Assembly (NCBI GenBank): GCA_937895775.1 | Contig: CALBLD010000207.1 | Span: 1-6,001 of the forward strand | DNA: 6,001 nucleotides | Source: an uncultured Clostridia bacterium | Lineage (GTDB): Bacteria; Bacillota; Clostridia; Oscillospirales; CAG-272 | Direction of reading: 5' to 3' | Shown: positions 1-5,978 of the stretch, piece by piece | How positions within the stretch are numbered: position 1 is the first letter of the stretch | Layout of the letters: every line of letters begins with the position of its first letter | The notes under the pieces: model-generated | Told to the model about the DNA's origin: nothing | What the model saw: the letters and a program-made list of their open reading frames with translations, nothing else | The model's database searches: none | Position numbers and translations under genes: made by a program

Positions 1-1825
1 CGTAAGTATAGGTTACATTCTTGAGTCGTGCATTGCTGACCGAACCGCTCTGCATGAAGTAAAGCGGAGACACGGGCAGATCCTTCATCAGAAGCTTTTC
101 CGCCTCGACAAGTATCTCTGCTCTCTTATCATCATCGGACGTTTCGAAATAATCAGCCATGAGCTTATTGTATGCCTCGCTGTCATAACCGGTTATATGA
201 GTAACCTCTTCGAACGACTCGGCGGATTCGGTAAAGTCATAAGCGTTGCCCGAGAATTTCGCGGCAAACTGCGAAAGCGACGCAAACGGATCGGTGGACA
301 TCATGCTGTACTGGACTCCGATTACATCAAACTCGCCCGACTGATATTTTTCAAGATACAGATCTCTCGTAAGTCCGTCATAGACCGACTGAACATCATA
401 TTCCTCGGTGTCTTTTTTCTTGCCGACAACCTGATAATATTTCATCGATCTGATCTTGAGCACTTCAATCTCAACGGTGTAGCCGAGCTGCTCCCATACA
501 GACTTGACATACTCGGCGATTGCTATCTCCGATTCATTATCGCGGACAGAAAGCTTTATGGCACCTGTTTCCGCACCGGATGCGGCAATCACGCTCTTTG
601 CCTGATCAACGGTCATGGAAGCACCCATGACATTTCCTGCCTTTTCACGGAAGGATGTTTTTCTCGTTGTGTAGAAAACACCGTCGGTTACAAGACCTGT
701 GGCAGCCTTACCGTAGACAGCGATCGACGCAATCTTTTCTCTGTCAAGAACAGCAGAAAGGGCATTTCTGACCTCGCTCTTCTCGAACATCGGATTCTTT
801 ACGTTGAAAAAGTAGGTATATGTCGCATGCAGATCGCGTACCGAATCGTCTTTTGTACGATTTGCAAGCGGAAGGTTGGAATTATAAAGCATCGGAAGGT
901 TATTCAGCTCACTAAGCGTACCCGACGTATACCTTCCGTATGCTTCGGTACCAGCTTCGCTCATATCAAGTATGGTCGAAAACTCAATATTGACTCTGAA
1001 CGGAACAACTTCCTTCTGGAGAGGATCATCGCTCGTCTCTCCGGTGTCACGGTAATAATACTTGTTTCTCTCAAGAATTACCGTTGCATTACCGGAATCG
1101 GGATAAAATGCGACGCGCTTTGCGTAGAACGGACCGCACGATACCATTACCGTGCTGAGCGTACTCCAGCTGTATGTTGTCAGGAACTCATTTCCTTTGA
1201 GGATGCTCTCTCCGGTATCCGGGTTTGTCTTGCTGTCGTAGAAAGGCTCTGTGACCGAAATCTTATTTACAATATCTTCTCTGAGCGGGAAGAGTGCAAC
1301 GCTTGCGGTATTGTAAATGAACTTATCGACAAGGGATGCATCAACAAGCTCGACTCTGATTATCGAATTGCCGGACGCATACAGGCAAAGGTTATCGATC
1401 GGCTCATCGCCGTTCTTTACTTCCTTTGCGTTCTTTATGTAGAACAGCAGTGAAGCCGCCTCTGACTGAAACTCCGGATTGAGAAGACGTTTCCATGCAT
1501 AAACATAGTCATCCGCATCAACGCGGGTACCGTCCGACCAGCAGGTATCATTGAGTGTAAACTCGATGACATTATCCTTGACGGTATACTTCTTACACAT
1601 TGCATTCTTGAGTTCACCTTTTGAATTCAATGTAAAAAGTCCCTGATACAGGAACGACAAAAACTGTGCCGATGCCTGATCGGAATATGCAACCGCAGGA
1701 TCAAAGGTCGTCGGACGATTCATGTGTACATTCATCTCGGTTCCCGGATCCTCCTTCTTCACGCATCCGGAAAGTGCCAGAGCGACCGTGACGAGACAAA
1801 GCAAAAGCGCAACTGTTTTTTTCAA
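1..1825 (-). CDS. Oligopeptide-type ABC transporter substrate-binding lipoprotein (SBP family 5), partial: 3' end beyond window
   Basis: Extracellular lipoprotein that should capture a peptide-like solute and pass it to an Opp/Dpp-type ABC permease. I read 608 codons with no stop. The N-terminus is a lipoprotein signal: KK at residues 2-3, a hydrophobic run at 5-18 and lipobox LSGC with the lipidated Cys at 21. Family marks follow the OppA/DppE order: FDPAVAYS (41-48), LYQGLF (59-64), CWSDGTRVDADDYVYAWKR (95-113), SCGPFY (229-234), PMFEKSEVRNALSAVLDREK (345-364), VWEQLGY (443-449) and SGEFDVIGVQYS (496-507). The start is TTG, 5 nt after the purine-rich AAGGGGGAAG; I see no better ATG before the signal peptide. 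It is at least 65 residues longer than E. coli OppA, partly through a charged stretch at about 459-488. The missing end is probably short, because LKNVTYTY at 601-608 resembles the family's C-terminal region. Ligand is unknown; peptides are the family default. Permease genes may lie beyond the left edge. Confidence 0.93.
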   Translation of the reverse strand, partial: MKKTVALLLCLVTVALALSGCVKKEDPGTEMNVHMNRPTTFDPAVAYSDQASAQFLSFLYQGLFTLNSKGELKNAMCKKYTVKDNVIEFTLNDTCWSDGTRVDADDYVYAWKRLLNPEFQSEAASLLFYIKNAKEVKNGDEPIDNLCLYASGNSIIRVELVDASLVDKFIYNTASVALFPLREDIVNKISVTEPFYDSKTNPDTGESILKGNEFLTTYSWSTLSTVMVSCGPFYAKRVAFYPDSGNATVILERNKYYYRDTGETSDDPLQKEVVPFRVNIEFSTILDMSEAGTEAYGRYTSGTLSELNNLPMLYNSNLPLANRTKDDSVRDLHATYTYFFNVKNPMFEKSEVRNALSAVLDREKIASIAVYGKAATGLVTDGVFYTTRKTSFREKAGNVMGASMTVDQAKSVIAASGAETGAIKLSVRDNESEIAIAEYVKSVWEQLGYTVEIEVLKIRSMKYYQVVGKKKDTEEYDVQSVYDGLTRDLYLEKYQSGEFDVIGVQYSMMSTDPFASLSQFAAKFSGNAYDFTESAESFEEVTHITGYDSEAYNKLMADYFETSDDDKRAEILVEAEKLLMKDLPVSPLYFMQSGSVSNARLKNVTYTY

Positions 1826-1830
1826 ACTAT

Positions 1831-1840
1831 CTTCCCCCTT
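1831..1840 (-). promoter_or_regulatory. Strong ribosome binding site that fixes a TTG start
   Basis: The minus strand reads AAGGGGGAAG, then ATAGT, then TTG AAA AAA. The GGGGGAAG core sits at normal distance from TTG, and the signal peptide begins immediately. This makes TTG at 1823-1825 the start rather than an internal ATG. Confidence 0.8.
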
Positions 1841-1869
1841 AATACTCAGCAAAGTATCGGTTTTATTAA
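1839..1869 (-). promoter_or_regulatory. Leader structure with two competing stems before the lipoprotein gene
   Basis: In the roughly 50-nt leader, the minus strand contains TTAATA (1864-1869) that can pair with TATTAA (1839-1844). It also contains ATACT (1853-1857) that can pair with AGTAT (1842-1846) around a 6-nt loop TTGCTG. The two stems share bases 1842-1844, so they cannot form fully at once. Both end next to the AAGGGGG ribosome binding site. The stems are short and AT-rich, so a regulatory role is only a possibility. Confidence 0.3.
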
Positions 1870-1884
1870 CATTTTTTCCTGTAT

Positions 1885-1913
1885 ATTATATCATCAAACT
1901 CTTTTTAATTCAA
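1885..1913 (-). promoter_or_regulatory. Sigma-A type promoter of the lipoprotein gene
   Basis: Reading the minus strand: -35 TTGAAT (1908-1913), a 17-nt spacer, then -10 TATAAT (1885-1890) preceded by TGA, which gives an extended -10. The -35 matches TTGACA at four of six positions and the -10 is perfect. Transcription would begin near 1878, leaving a leader of about 53 nt before the TTG start. Confidence 0.8.
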
Positions 1914-1947
1914 TGGTTTAAGGCTCAAATTTTCAAGAATTTAATAA

Positions 1948-1986
1948 TTTGTACCTTTGCACAAAACATTATTTGTCTGATTGTAC
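1948..1986 (+). repeat. Four TTTGTAC-like heptamers with 8/16/8-nt spacing; possible operator
   Basis: On the plus strand TTTGTAC (1948), TTTGCAC (1956), TTTGTCT (1972) and ATTGTAC (1980) begin 8, 16 and 8 nt apart. The two pairs form an imperfect 15-bp direct repeat offset by 24 bp, with 10 of 15 positions identical. TTGTACAA at 1981-1988 is a perfect 8-bp palindrome, and TTTGTAC at 1948 is also inverted as GTACAAA at 1983-1989. The array lies upstream of both divergent genes: about 35 bp beyond the lipoprotein -35 and about 60 bp before the microprotein -10. No specific regulator is recognised, and AT-rich DNA produces such words by chance fairly often. Confidence 0.35.
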
Positions 1987-2046
1987 AAAATAAACAATCC
2001 TTTTTCAATCTCCGCATGTCATACAAAAGCGCATCCGCCAATAAAA

Positions 2047-2067
2047 TATGATATATTGCAAAAGGAG
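2047..2067 (+). promoter_or_regulatory. Probable -10 box and ribosome binding site of the plus-strand microprotein
   Basis: TATGAT at 2047-2052 matches TATAAT at five of six positions. AAAGGAG at 2061-2067 is a near-ideal Shine-Dalgarno site, 8 nt before ATG at 2076. I find no good -35 hexamer 16-18 nt upstream of TATGAT (the stretch reads ACAAAAG), so the ribosome site is well supported and the promoter is weak. Confidence 0.55.
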
Positions 2068-2075
2068 CCTGCGGT

Positions 2076-2246
2076 ATGGATCCGAACAAACGAAACGGAA
2101 AACCTAACGATTACATGAGAATAACTGCACTCACATCGGTCGCCCTGATAATCATATGTCTTATCTTTGTCATCCGCGATTCGGACATTCCGACCGTCTT
2201 CCGTCATTTCATATCTTACGGATTTTTCTTCTTCGTCGATGCATGA
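2076..2246 (+). CDS. 56-residue single-pass membrane microprotein, unknown function
   Basis: This short open frame is the only plus-strand gene I accept. It starts at ATG after AAAGGAG with 8-nt spacing and ends at TGA 2244-2246. The product has a polar, basic N-terminus (MDPNKRNGKPNDYMR), one membrane span at about residues 16-33 (ITALTSVALIIICLIFVI), a short RDSDIPTVFRH segment, and an aromatic hydrophobic tail SYGFFFFVDA at 47-56. The charge pattern suggests the N-terminus is inside. It has no Cys pair, lipobox or signal cleavage motif I can point to. It is divergent from the lipoprotein gene and convergent with the 230-residue gene, leaving only 15 bp between the two stop codons. I do not recognise a family. 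An opposing minus-strand frame (2019-2249) lacks a ribosome site and starts at TTG, so I prefer this reading. Confidence 0.6.
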   Translation: MDPNKRNGKPNDYMRITALTSVALIIICLIFVIRDSDIPTVFRHFISYGFFFFVDA

Positions 2247-2261
2247 CAATCGGTTTTCCGT

Positions 2262-2954
2262 TTATTCCGGCACTTTGAACCCGAGAATCTTCCCGAATGT
2301 TGCGAGCGCCGTCTCGTATTCCTCTGTCATTTCCTTCGAATCTCCGGCACCGGTGAGATAGGCGGGCTTTCTGATACAGATAAGCGTATCCTCCGGAATC
2401 GGACCGTCCGACATAAAAAACTTACCGAAATCGGTATCCCCGATGCGGATTGCGTAATCATCATAGCTTTTCTCGGGCATGTATCCGAGCACATCCGAAA
2501 GCGAGACAAAGAAATCTCTCCCGGCGAATCTGCCGTACACGTATTCATCGAAAAGGCATATTGTGACCTCTCCGGTCGCAAGCAGGGTCGAAATATCCTT
2601 TACCGCGTTTTCACGCAGCGATGAATCATAATAAACCGAATCGTTTTCCTTTTTCGCTTCATCGTTCATCTTTTTGAGCTGTTCATCCGAAAGAACCGAA
2701 TAGGCGTTAAGCAGAACCGTTTTTTTGCCGTCTCCGGTAATATCCTTTTCGACAAATCCCGCAAAGACCGATCTGACCTTTTCGGTATTTTCGTCGGCTA
2801 TCATTACCGACGGTCCGGCATAAACCATTTTCAGATCATATTCGGTACGCGTTGCCATCTGCACGATTCCTATCAATATGAACACCGCAAAAAAAGACGA
2901 TATAATGACAGCCCATTTGTGGTGGTACCAGAAATTATCAAGCCACTTCAGCAT
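2262..2954 (-). CDS. Membrane-anchored protein with exported domain, 230 residues, function unknown
   Basis: ATG is preceded by AGAGGAG (2963-2969) with 8-nt spacing. Residues 1-13 (MLKWLDNFWYHHK) form a short basic, aromatic head. Residues 14-33 are a single membrane span, followed by an outside domain of nearly 200 residues. The YHHKW head just before the span resembles a recurring type of hypothetical protein in Clostridia; this is from memory, not a search. The outside domain contains the segment LLATGEVTICLFDEYVYGRF (124-143) followed by SLSDVLGY (151-158). This is reminiscent of type II periplasmic-binding folds (a 'short-lived state, then residue-binding loop' layout), but I see no family signature. 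There is no lipobox. It has its own promoter, so it is probably not part of the glycosidase transcript. A role as an anchored sensor or accessory to a transporter is speculation. Confidence 0.88.
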   Translation of the reverse strand: MLKWLDNFWYHHKWAVIISSFFAVFILIGIVQMATRTEYDLKMVYAGPSVMIADENTEKVRSVFAGFVEKDITGDGKKTVLLNAYSVLSDEQLKKMNDEAKKENDSVYYDSSLRENAVKDISTLLATGEVTICLFDEYVYGRFAGRDFFVSLSDVLGYMPEKSYDDYAIRIGDTDFGKFFMSDGPIPEDTLICIRKPAYLTGAGDSKEMTEEYETALATFGKILGFKVPE

Positions 2955-2980
2955 AGCAACAGCTCCTCTGTTTTTTCTGT

Positions 2981-3009
2981 ATTATAGCACAACCCCGTTC
3001 AAAAAACAA
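2981..3009 (-). promoter_or_regulatory. Promoter of the anchored 230-residue protein
   Basis: On the minus strand: -35 TTGTTT (3004-3009), a 17-nt spacer, then a perfect -10 TATAAT (2981-2986) with the extended element TGC directly before it. The start point would be near 2974, just upstream of the AGAGGAG ribosome site, giving a leader of about 20 nt. Confidence 0.75.
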
Positions 3010-3026
3010 TAATCGTTGACGACTTC

Positions 3027-3076
3027 AAAAAAAAGTTACATTGTCATAATCGGTTTAAGCGGCTCCGGAGTGCCGG
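3027..3076 (-). terminator. Probable terminator after the glycoside hydrolase gene
   Basis: Downstream of the TAA stop the minus strand has CGGC(3072-3075)...GCCG(3060-3063) around an 8-nt loop that itself contains the palindrome TCCGGA. Next comes a weak AU-rich stem TTATG/TGTAA, then eight consecutive T at 3027-3034. The GC stem is about 25 nt from the T run, so this is not a textbook hairpin-plus-T structure. Its position between a stop codon and the next gene's promoter supports termination here. Confidence 0.45.
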
Positions 3077-3083
3077 ATTCGTG

Positions 3084-5645
3084 TTACCAGGTTATCACGA
3101 CATCCGAAACATCCTTCTTTGCAAGCTTTATGAACAGAGCCTTTCCGTATTTATCGGCAGAGACATCTTTTCCGTTTACCCTCACGCGGGCATTTTCGCC
3201 TCCCGGAACCGCAATCGCGGTACAATATCCGTCCTCGGGCAGACACGGCTCGGTTGTAAAGCGGATAAAGCCGTCGCCCGAACTTTTCGCCGATATGCGC
3301 AGGCATACGGGCAGAGTCAGATTTCCTTCGCAGAAGAGGCATGAGTACCACATCACAACAGGCGATGACAGCGCGCCGAAACACATCCAGCCTGCACCGC
3401 GCTGTGAATCGATCATAAAATGCTCGCAGCAGCGGTATGAATAATCGGTTTCCCTTTTCCACAGTTCAAGGGCGGTAAACGCGATCTTTGCCGCATATTC
3501 GTTTTTGCCGTACTCAAGCATTCCGAGAAAGGCGAACCACTGATGCGGCATCCAGACCGAGCCGTTCCAGTATCCGGTCCTGCTGTAATAGGATGCGGAT
3601 CTGTCAACCACCGACATCCCGATCCCGGTCCACATTGCATCCTGCGACATAATGCGGTCGATCAGAAGCTCACGTTCTTTATCATTACAGGCACCGACAA
3701 GCACCGGGTATGCTCCGTCAAAACCCATATTGAAATTTTCACCGCCGTCGGCACGGAGTATCCCGGTCGGTCTGCCGTTTTCGTCATGCAGGAGATAGCC
3801 GAAATACCCGCTGTCCGTATCATACGAAAGATCACGAAGAAGCCGTCTGAAATGTCCGATATCCGAAAGATATTCACTGTCATCAAGTCCGAGGAGTTCC
3901 GCCGCATGCGCCATGACACGTGCAAAATTTATCGCATGCGCACTGTTTACCGCAGGCGAACAGCGGGATGCAAGTCCCGCCTTATGGACAGCCTGCTGTG
4001 CAGGGTAATCATCCCAGCCGCCCGAATTATAGAAGTAGCCGAAGGTGGAAATAAGTCCGCTTTTCAGGCGGCATGTCCGCGAGCGGCTGTCTTTTCCGAT
4101 GTAAAACTCATAATACTGCTTCATCGGCGCGTAATATCTGCCGACCGTCCCGACATCCCCGCCCGAAATATCGCAGAGCCGTTTATAAACATATGCCTGC
4201 ACCGGGATCATGCTGCCGTGATGCACAAACGCCGCATGAATATTTCCGACATCGGTAAGATAAGTGTCCAGACATTCCTCCGCAAGCCGCGGTGCAAAAT
4301 CGCAGAAGCCGAGAGCGATGAAGCCGTTATCCCACGTATAAAGTGAATCCCACCATTTTCCCGGTGTGAAGTGACGGATATAATTCCCCTGAAGCCGTAT
4401 CGGGTAGACAACATTTGTCAGCAGAGCGGCGCGCATGAGCCGCTGACCGAGGCTGTAACGATCGGTTTCGGCGGGAATCTGCGGGAGATCGGGGCAGTCC
4501 GACCTTCCGAAAGCAGACAGCATATCCGAGACGGCATCGGCGGTACCGCGGCAGATAAGCAAGGAAATTGCTGCCGTCGAAAAGGGCGCAATCGGTATCG
4601 GTTTTATAAAAACATCGGTATACTGCCGATCTCCTCCGCGACCGATCACACTGCTGACATGATTCTGCGCCGAATAAGGCATCAGTCTGTCTATATCCGA
4701 GGTCAGAAATTCGCGCACGCTTCCCTCCGCCTTCCATGCGATCGCATACACGTTTTTCATACCGTTATACACTATTCTGACACTGCCGTCCCCCTTTTCG
4801 AGAGTCGGGCGCACTTTTTTATCGGAGTCCGAAATGTGCGGCAGACTGCCGCTCATGCCGAGAGCCAACGCATCGATCTCGATTTTGCCCGGTGAGACAA
4901 CGGCAACCGACAGCTCTGTCCCGCCGCAAAGCGGCAGGTCATAAAAGGCGGGTTCATCCCCGGAAACGGTAATTTCACCCTCGGCGGCTCCGTCAAACCG
5001 GAGCCGGCAGTTTCCCCTCGCACGGACAAACAACGTATCGGCATCGCAATCGGGCAATGTATAGAAAACGGTATCCCCTTCGGCTGTACCGAAGGGTGAG
5101 CCGAGTGCGTGTCCGAGGCAAAATCCGTTTCCGATGATTTCTCCTCTCAGACCGCCGTCGGGACAAAGACCCTCGCGCGGATCGTCCGATTTTATCGCGA
5201 TACTGTCATATGCAAGCGGATCGATTGTTTTCTCCGCACCGACGACTGTCGGTATATTCATGAAAGCTCTGCCCGCAAGCGCATGCAGGCAAAGATTCTG
5301 CGGCATTTCGGTCTCGTTCGTCAATGAAGCTCTGACAATCACCTCATTGTCGCTTTTTACGAGATAGGAGACATCCGCGTACACCCGATCCTTCCATTCA
5401 AGTTCAAACCTGTAAGTATAGAAACGCAGGTCGGGTCGGGCATACCACGGGTAATGATTGCCCTGCCAGAGTTCGCAGGGTGTGGTTATCGGTCCGCGGA
5501 AGTAACCCGGAAAAACGCTGAACTCCACCCTGTCGGCATCATCATCGTTTTCGATTGCGGTTATCCCCGCATGCGTTTTCGAATAAGGTCCCCAATCGGA
5601 CAGGCATGAATTATACTCTTTTTTCACGGTAGGATATTTTCTCAC
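3084..5645 (-). CDS. Cytoplasmic GH63-type (alpha/alpha)6-barrel glycoside hydrolase, 853 residues
   Basis: Probably an inverting alpha-glycosidase acting on an imported oligosaccharide; the exact substrate cannot be read. Residues 1 to about 390 form a beta-rich N-terminal domain. Residues 400-780 are the helical barrel, and about 785-853 form a C-terminal beta tail. Barrel motifs follow the GH63 order known from E. coli YgjK and eukaryotic glucosidase I: WWDSLYTWDNGF (431-442); NSGGWDDYPAQ (540-550), matching the DDYP element that carries the catalytic acid; YWNGSVWMPHQW (692-703); and CCEHF (739-743) with Glu741 placed like the general base, followed by GAGWMCFGALSSPVVMWY. The start is GTG at 5643-5645, with GAGG 8 nt upstream. 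An in-frame TTG 18 codons earlier lies inside the promoter and is rejected. There is no signal peptide, and 24 cysteines fit a reducing cytoplasm. Alternatives are related clans (GH37 trehalase, GH15, mannosylglycerate hydrolase); the DDYP and YWxGxVW pair favours GH63. Confidence 0.82.
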   Translation of the reverse strand: MRKYPTVKKEYNSCLSDWGPYSKTHAGITAIENDDDADRVEFSVFPGYFRGPITTPCELWQGNHYPWYARPDLRFYTYRFELEWKDRVYADVSYLVKSDNEVIVRASLTNETEMPQNLCLHALAGRAFMNIPTVVGAEKTIDPLAYDSIAIKSDDPREGLCPDGGLRGEIIGNGFCLGHALGSPFGTAEGDTVFYTLPDCDADTLFVRARGNCRLRFDGAAEGEITVSGDEPAFYDLPLCGGTELSVAVVSPGKIEIDALALGMSGSLPHISDSDKKVRPTLEKGDGSVRIVYNGMKNVYAIAWKAEGSVREFLTSDIDRLMPYSAQNHVSSVIGRGGDRQYTDVFIKPIPIAPFSTAAISLLICRGTADAVSDMLSAFGRSDCPDLPQIPAETDRYSLGQRLMRAALLTNVVYPIRLQGNYIRHFTPGKWWDSLYTWDNGFIALGFCDFAPRLAEECLDTYLTDVGNIHAAFVHHGSMIPVQAYVYKRLCDISGGDVGTVGRYYAPMKQYYEFYIGKDSRSRTCRLKSGLISTFGYFYNSGGWDDYPAQQAVHKAGLASRCSPAVNSAHAINFARVMAHAAELLGLDDSEYLSDIGHFRRLLRDLSYDTDSGYFGYLLHDENGRPTGILRADGGENFNMGFDGAYPVLVGACNDKERELLIDRIMSQDAMWTGIGMSVVDRSASYYSRTGYWNGSVWMPHQWFAFLGMLEYGKNEYAAKIAFTALELWKRETDYSYRCCEHFMIDSQRGAGWMCFGALSSPVVMWYSCLFCEGNLTLPVCLRISAKSSGDGFIRFTTEPCLPEDGYCTAIAVPGGENARVRVNGKDVSADKYGKALFIKLAKKDVSDVVITW

Positions 5646-5653
5646 TTGCTGTT

Positions 5654-5657
5654 CCTC
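5654..5657 (-). promoter_or_regulatory. Ribosome binding site that fixes the GTG start of the glycosidase
   Basis: The minus strand reads GTGAGG AACAGCAA GTG AGA AAA. GAGG is 8 nt from GTG. No comparable site precedes the longer in-frame TTG, whose leader would be absent from a transcript begun at the TATAAT promoter. Confidence 0.7.
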
Positions 5658-5678
5658 ACTTTTTTTCCGGATACATCG

Positions 5679-5707
5679 ATTATAGCAAATATCCCGCAAA
5701 AATGCAA
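5679..5707 (-). promoter_or_regulatory. Promoter of the glycoside hydrolase gene
   Basis: On the minus strand: -35 TTGCAT (5702-5707), a 17-nt spacer, then a perfect -10 TATAAT (5679-5684) preceded by TGC (extended -10). The predicted start is near 5672, giving a leader of about 27 nt that contains GAGG. The -35 overlaps the T run of the possible terminator of the upstream gene. Confidence 0.78.
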
Positions 5708-5723
5708 CAGGTCATGCCGCCTG
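5698..5723 (-). terminator. Weak possible terminator after the holin-like gene
   Basis: The minus strand reads CAGG (5720-5723), an 8-nt loop, CCTG (5708-5711), TTGCA, then a run of five T (5698-5702). The stem is only four GC-rich pairs plus a G-T wobble. Placement 12-37 nt after the stop at 5735 is right, but strength is doubtful, so read-through into the glycosidase gene is possible. Confidence 0.3.
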
Positions 5724-5734
5724 CGATATGTATT

Positions 5735-5938
5735 TTATTTTTCCTCCGATTCGGTCATTTCGGCTGCCGATGTCAGCAGTGAAATAAGTGCCGCAAGCAG
5801 AGCGTTCGGAAGGACGATCATCCATCTGACTCCGCCGAACATTGCCACGCTCCCGACTGCCGCCGCAACTGCCTGCACCGCCGCCTTCAACGCACGTATT
5901 CCCGCAAGCCTGATCCGGTTTTTAAATTTTCGTTTCAT
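5735..5938 (-). CDS. Holin-like small membrane protein, 67 residues (r1t-type resemblance)
   Basis: ATG is preceded by GAGG (5948-5951) with 9-nt spacing. A basic head (MKRKFKNRIRLAGIRALK) is followed by a first hydrophobic helix at about 19-35 (AAVQAVAAAVGSVAMFG). VRW at 37-39 comes next, then a second helix at about 40-58 (MIVLPNALLAALISLLTSAA), then an acidic tail EMTESEEK. The order of basic head, Ala-rich helix, W at the turn, second Ala/Leu-rich helix ending in LTS, and short polar tail matches what I recall of r1t-type phage holins (PF16945). Such proteins form membrane pores for endolysin release in phages. Here no endolysin or other phage gene is visible, and the neighbour on the left is a chromosomal-type glycosidase. 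It may be a phage relic, or a host small membrane protein with a similar fold. The right-hand neighbour is outside the window. Confidence 0.68.
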   Translation of the reverse strand: MKRKFKNRIRLAGIRALKAAVQAVAAAVGSVAMFGGVRWMIVLPNALLAALISLLTSAAEMTESEEK

Positions 5939-5978
5939 TATGTATTACCTCGTATAATATAAGAGTAGTAGTTTTTAA

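Noticed and set aside
197..1453. Long plus-strand reading frame (418 residues)
   Set aside because: It lies fully antisense to the lipoprotein gene. Its protein has no recognisable domain, no clear ribosome site, and reads like scrambled Cys/Arg-rich sequence; the minus strand gives a coherent SBP family 5 protein.
2181..2193. Inverted repeat TCGGA-CAT-TCCGA as a terminator
   Set aside because: It is inside the microprotein coding sequence and has no T run after it on either strand.
2019..2249. Minus-strand frame of 76 residues opposite the microprotein
   Set aside because: It starts at TTG with no Shine-Dalgarno site and covers the same DNA as the plus-strand frame that has AAAGGAG and ATG. 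Its C-terminal half is the antisense of the microprotein's AT-rich leader.
2251..2260. CGGTTTTCCG hairpin as a shared terminator between converging genes
   Set aside because: The stem is only three pairs and no T run follows on either strand, so it is too weak to call.
3543..4346. Plus-strand reading frame (267 residues) inside the glycosidase
   Set aside because: It is antisense to the GH63-type gene across its barrel motifs. The Arg/His/Ile-rich product has no recognisable domain and is an effect of the opposing codon bias.
5646..5957. Plus-strand frame (103 residues) opposite the holin-like gene
   Set aside because: It is antisense to the holin-like gene and the glycosidase promoter, has no ribosome site, and is rich in Ala/Ile/Cys without domain structure.
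5954..5961. TATATT/TATTAT as a -10 box for the holin-like gene
   Set aside because: No acceptable -35 hexamer lies 16-18 nt upstream on the minus strand (GGAACT or AACTTT), and the upstream region is cut by the window edge.
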